Source: an uncultured Simplicispira sp.
GTDB taxonomy: Bacteria > Pseudomonadota > Gammaproteobacteria > Burkholderiales > Burkholderiaceae_C
Length of the DNA: 8,527 bases
Assembly: GCA_903882725.1 (NCBI GenBank)
Contig: CAIRYF010000344.1
Location: 1-8,527 of the forward strand
Direction of reading: 5' to 3'
The notes beneath the pieces were generated by a model, which was not told the DNA's origin, ran no database searches, and worked only from the letters and a program-made list of their open reading frames with translations. Each line of letters starts with the position of its first letter. Within the stretch, counting starts at the first letter, position 1. Shown in pieces: positions 7,098 through 8,527 of this stretch. The position numbers and the translations under genes are program-made.

Positions 7098-7152
7098 ATA
7101 ATAGCTATAAGCGCAGGCTGATAAAGGGCTGGAGGCCGATTTGGCTTGAAAT
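7089..7152. repeat. Interspersed intergenic repeat at the proQ-corA junction
   Basis: The stretch begins GCTACTTAAATAATAGCT, continues through AAGCGCA and GGGCTGGAGGCC and ends near TTGGCTTGAAA. This pattern resembles a short repeat I recall as common between genes in Comamonadaceae. It includes a perfect palindrome ATAGCTAT at 7101-7108 and covers the whole gap between the convergent proQ and corA genes. The proQ stop codon TAA (7095-7097) lies within it. No strong terminator hairpin is evident. Confidence 0.5.
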
Positions 7153-7158
7153 GGCTTG

Positions 7159-8133
7159 CTACAGCCATCCCGCCTTGCGAAAGCGCCAATACAACACCAG
7201 TCCGGTGGCAAAAATCACTGACAGGGCGATGGGGTAACCGTAAGTCCATTTCAGCTCGGGCATTCCTTCAAAGTTCATGCCCCAGATACCGGCCAGCGCG
7301 GTGGAGGCGGCAAAAATCGCCGCCCACGCGGCGAGTTGTTTGGTGGTTTCGGACTCTTCAATCGTCACCATCGACAAGTTAACTTGGATGGCCGTGCCGA
7401 TGATGTCGCGCATGGCGTCGGTAGCGCCGCTGATGCGCGTGACATGGTCGTGTACGTCCCGAAAATACTCTTGCACGCCTGCGCACACCGGCGGCACACG
7501 CCCGCCGTGCAGCTTGCCTAGCACGTCCAGTAGCGGGGTGTTGGCATGGCGCAGTACGCCAGTGCGCCGCTTTAGGGCGTACAACCGCTCGATGTTGCCG
7601 CGCGCTGCGCCGGGACTAAAAATTTGCTCTTCTACGTTTTCCAGCTCAGATTCGAATTGATCGAGCAGCGGAAAATAGCGATCGACCACTGCATCCATCA
7701 GCGCGTACAGCACAAAGCCAGCGCCGTTTTGAAATAGCTCGGGTTCACGCTCGCAGCGCTGGCGCACATCCCGAAAATTGTATTGACAGCGGCGGCGTAC
7801 CGACAACACAAAGTTGTGCCCAACAAACACCGCCAGCTCGCCCAGAGGCGCATCGTTATCGGCCTGCGCGCTCGGATCGAGCAAATGCATGATGACAAAC
7901 ACCATGCTGCCGTATTCCTCCATTTTGGGCCGCTGGTGGCCCTTGCGGGCGTCTTCGACAGCCAGCTCGTGCAGGCCAAACTCTTCTTGCATTTGCGCCA
8001 ATTCGTCGGCAGCGGGGTCGTGCAATGCCACCCAGACAAAGCAGCCAGGACGCTGTAGCCACAAGTTGATGTCATCGGTATGGATGTCGGCGTGCTTGTG
8101 GCCGTTTTCGTAGACAGCGCAGTTGATGAGCAT
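7159..8133 (-). CDS. corA: CorA-family magnesium/cobalt transporter
   Basis: CorA proteins form homopentameric inner-membrane channels for Mg2+ and Co2+. At 324 aa from the chosen ATG it is the usual length (about 316 in E. coli and Salmonella). The cytoplasmic N-terminal domain includes HELAVEDARKGHQRPKMEEYGS, typical of the family, followed by a long helical region. Two C-terminal membrane segments lie at about 266-284 and 298-318. The first ends in the selectivity-filter motif WGMNF, with GMN at 285-287 (YGMNF in most homologues), followed by EGMPELKW and a short basic tail. A GTG at 8178 would extend the reading frame by 15 residues; I chose the ATG because MLINCAVYENG looks like a family N-terminus. 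No clear Shine-Dalgarno site or promoter was found upstream. It is convergent with proQ. Confidence 0.93.
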   Translation of the reverse strand: MLINCAVYENGHKHADIHTDDINLWLQRPGCFVWVALHDPAADELAQMQEEFGLHELAVEDARKGHQRPKMEEYGSMVFVIMHLLDPSAQADNDAPLGELAVFVGHNFVLSVRRRCQYNFRDVRQRCEREPELFQNGAGFVLYALMDAVVDRYFPLLDQFESELENVEEQIFSPGAARGNIERLYALKRRTGVLRHANTPLLDVLGKLHGGRVPPVCAGVQEYFRDVHDHVTRISGATDAMRDIIGTAIQVNLSMVTIEESETTKQLAAWAAIFAASTALAGIWGMNFEGMPELKWTYGYPIALSVIFATGLVLYWRFRKAGWL

Positions 8134-8283
8134 GGATGGAGATGGGTGCAAAAGTGGTGGGATGGTTGATCTTCGCACGCAGGGGGCACCCGCCTTGCCG
8201 ATTCGCGCGGTGGCGTTTGAGGCGTGCGGCTGTCTTTTTTGCGGGCATTTGTCTTACATAGGGTGATGGCCTTTGTCGTTTTA

Positions 8284-8321
8284 ATTACTCAAAGTAATCA
8301 AAGTAATCAAAGTAAGTAATC
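8284..8321. repeat. AT-rich 9-bp tandem repeats beside the transposase
   Basis: AAAGTAATC occurs at 8291-8299 and 8300-8308, then as the extended variant AAAGTAAGTAATC at 8309-8321. Just left, ATTACT at 8284-8289 can pair with AGTAAT at 8293-8298 around a three-base loop. The tract runs up to and overlaps the transposase stop codon, so it is probably part of the insertion sequence end. It is far richer in AT than the neighbouring genes. Confidence 0.65.
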
Positions 8322-8527
8322 ACTTAAAACTAACGTGGATTTTTCTTCCATTGCCATCCAGCAGATCCTTCACCTCGGTTAAGAGTTTGTCCTTGGCCCA
8401 GGTCTTGCATGAGCGCCAGTGATACTTGGCCTGCTTCCAGATGATCTCGATGGGGTTGAGTTCAGGGCTGTAGGATGGCAAGTACAGCGGCACAAACTTG
8501 TGCAGCAGCAGCCATTCTTCGCGCAAG
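8320..8527 (-). CDS. IS630-type transposase, C-terminal part (runs off the window)
   Basis: The reading frame enters from the right edge without a true start and ends at a TGA at 8320-8322, so about 68 residues are visible. The stretch PLYLPSYSPELNPIE followed by IWKQAKYHWR is the C-terminal signature of IS630/Tc1-mariner type DDE transposases, and the Glu of NPIE is the third catalytic acidic residue. The first two catalytic Asp residues must lie beyond the window. The C-terminus (IHVSFK) looks complete, so this end of the element is probably intact. The protein would cut and paste its element at TA dinucleotides, as is usual for the family. It lies 186 bases from the corA start and is transcribed in the same direction as corA. 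Confidence 0.85.
   Translation of the reverse strand, partial: LREEWLLLHKFVPLYLPSYSPELNPIEIIWKQAKYHWRSCKTWAKDKLLTEVKDLLDGNGRKIHVSFK

Noticed and set aside
8134..8290. corA promoter or Mg-sensing leader in the gap upstream of corA
   Set aside because: The best minus-strand match (TTAAAA and TATGTA, 18 apart) is weak, and no conserved riboswitch-like fold could be recognised by eye. Nothing else is seen in this gap.

Overview
The window looks like chromosomal DNA of a GC-rich betaproteobacterium, most likely Burkholderiales and probably family Comamonadaceae. The clues are the high GC content, the style of the proteins (DinG with a 4Fe-4S cluster site, glycolate oxidase subunits GlcE and GlcF, a ProQ/FinO protein with an Ala/Pro/Arg-rich tail, a CorA with a WGMNF signature) and an intergenic repeat that resembles one I recall from Comamonadaceae genomes. 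The taxonomic call rests on recognition, not on a database search.

Layout, left to right. A complete DinG-type DNA helicase (82-2277, +) is followed by an AT-richer gap with a possible promoter, an imperfect inverted repeat and a doubtful 21-codon ORF. Next is a small zinc-ribbon protein of the YjdM/PhnA family (2412-2765, +), the only gene here with a clear Shine-Dalgarno site. Then come three same-strand genes with short gaps: glcE (2832-3998), a DUF1275/YoaK-type membrane protein (4041-4826) and glcF (4889-6118). A ProQ/FinO-domain RNA-binding protein (6183-7097, +) follows and converges on a CorA-type divalent-metal transporter (7159-8133, -), with an interspersed repeat filling the junction. 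The right edge holds the C-terminal part of an IS630-type transposase (8320 to beyond the window, -), flanked by AT-rich 9-bp tandem repeats.

How the genes work together. GlcE (FAD subunit) and GlcF (Fe-S subunit) should act with GlcD as a membrane-associated glycolate dehydrogenase that turns glycolate into glyoxylate. GlcD is not in the window, and the gene between glcE and glcF encodes a membrane protein of unknown function, which makes it a candidate partner, for example in transport. The other genes are housekeeping: DNA repair helicase, RNA chaperone and Mg/Co transport.

I do not see a clearly new multi-gene system. The items most worth a second look are the glcE-DUF1275-glcF arrangement, two apparent copies of the same interspersed repeat (one supplying the end of proQ, one apparently embedded in the 3' part of glcE), a 16-bp-period repeat just before glcF, and the inverted repeat before yjdM. 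No tRNA, rRNA, CRISPR array or origin was seen.
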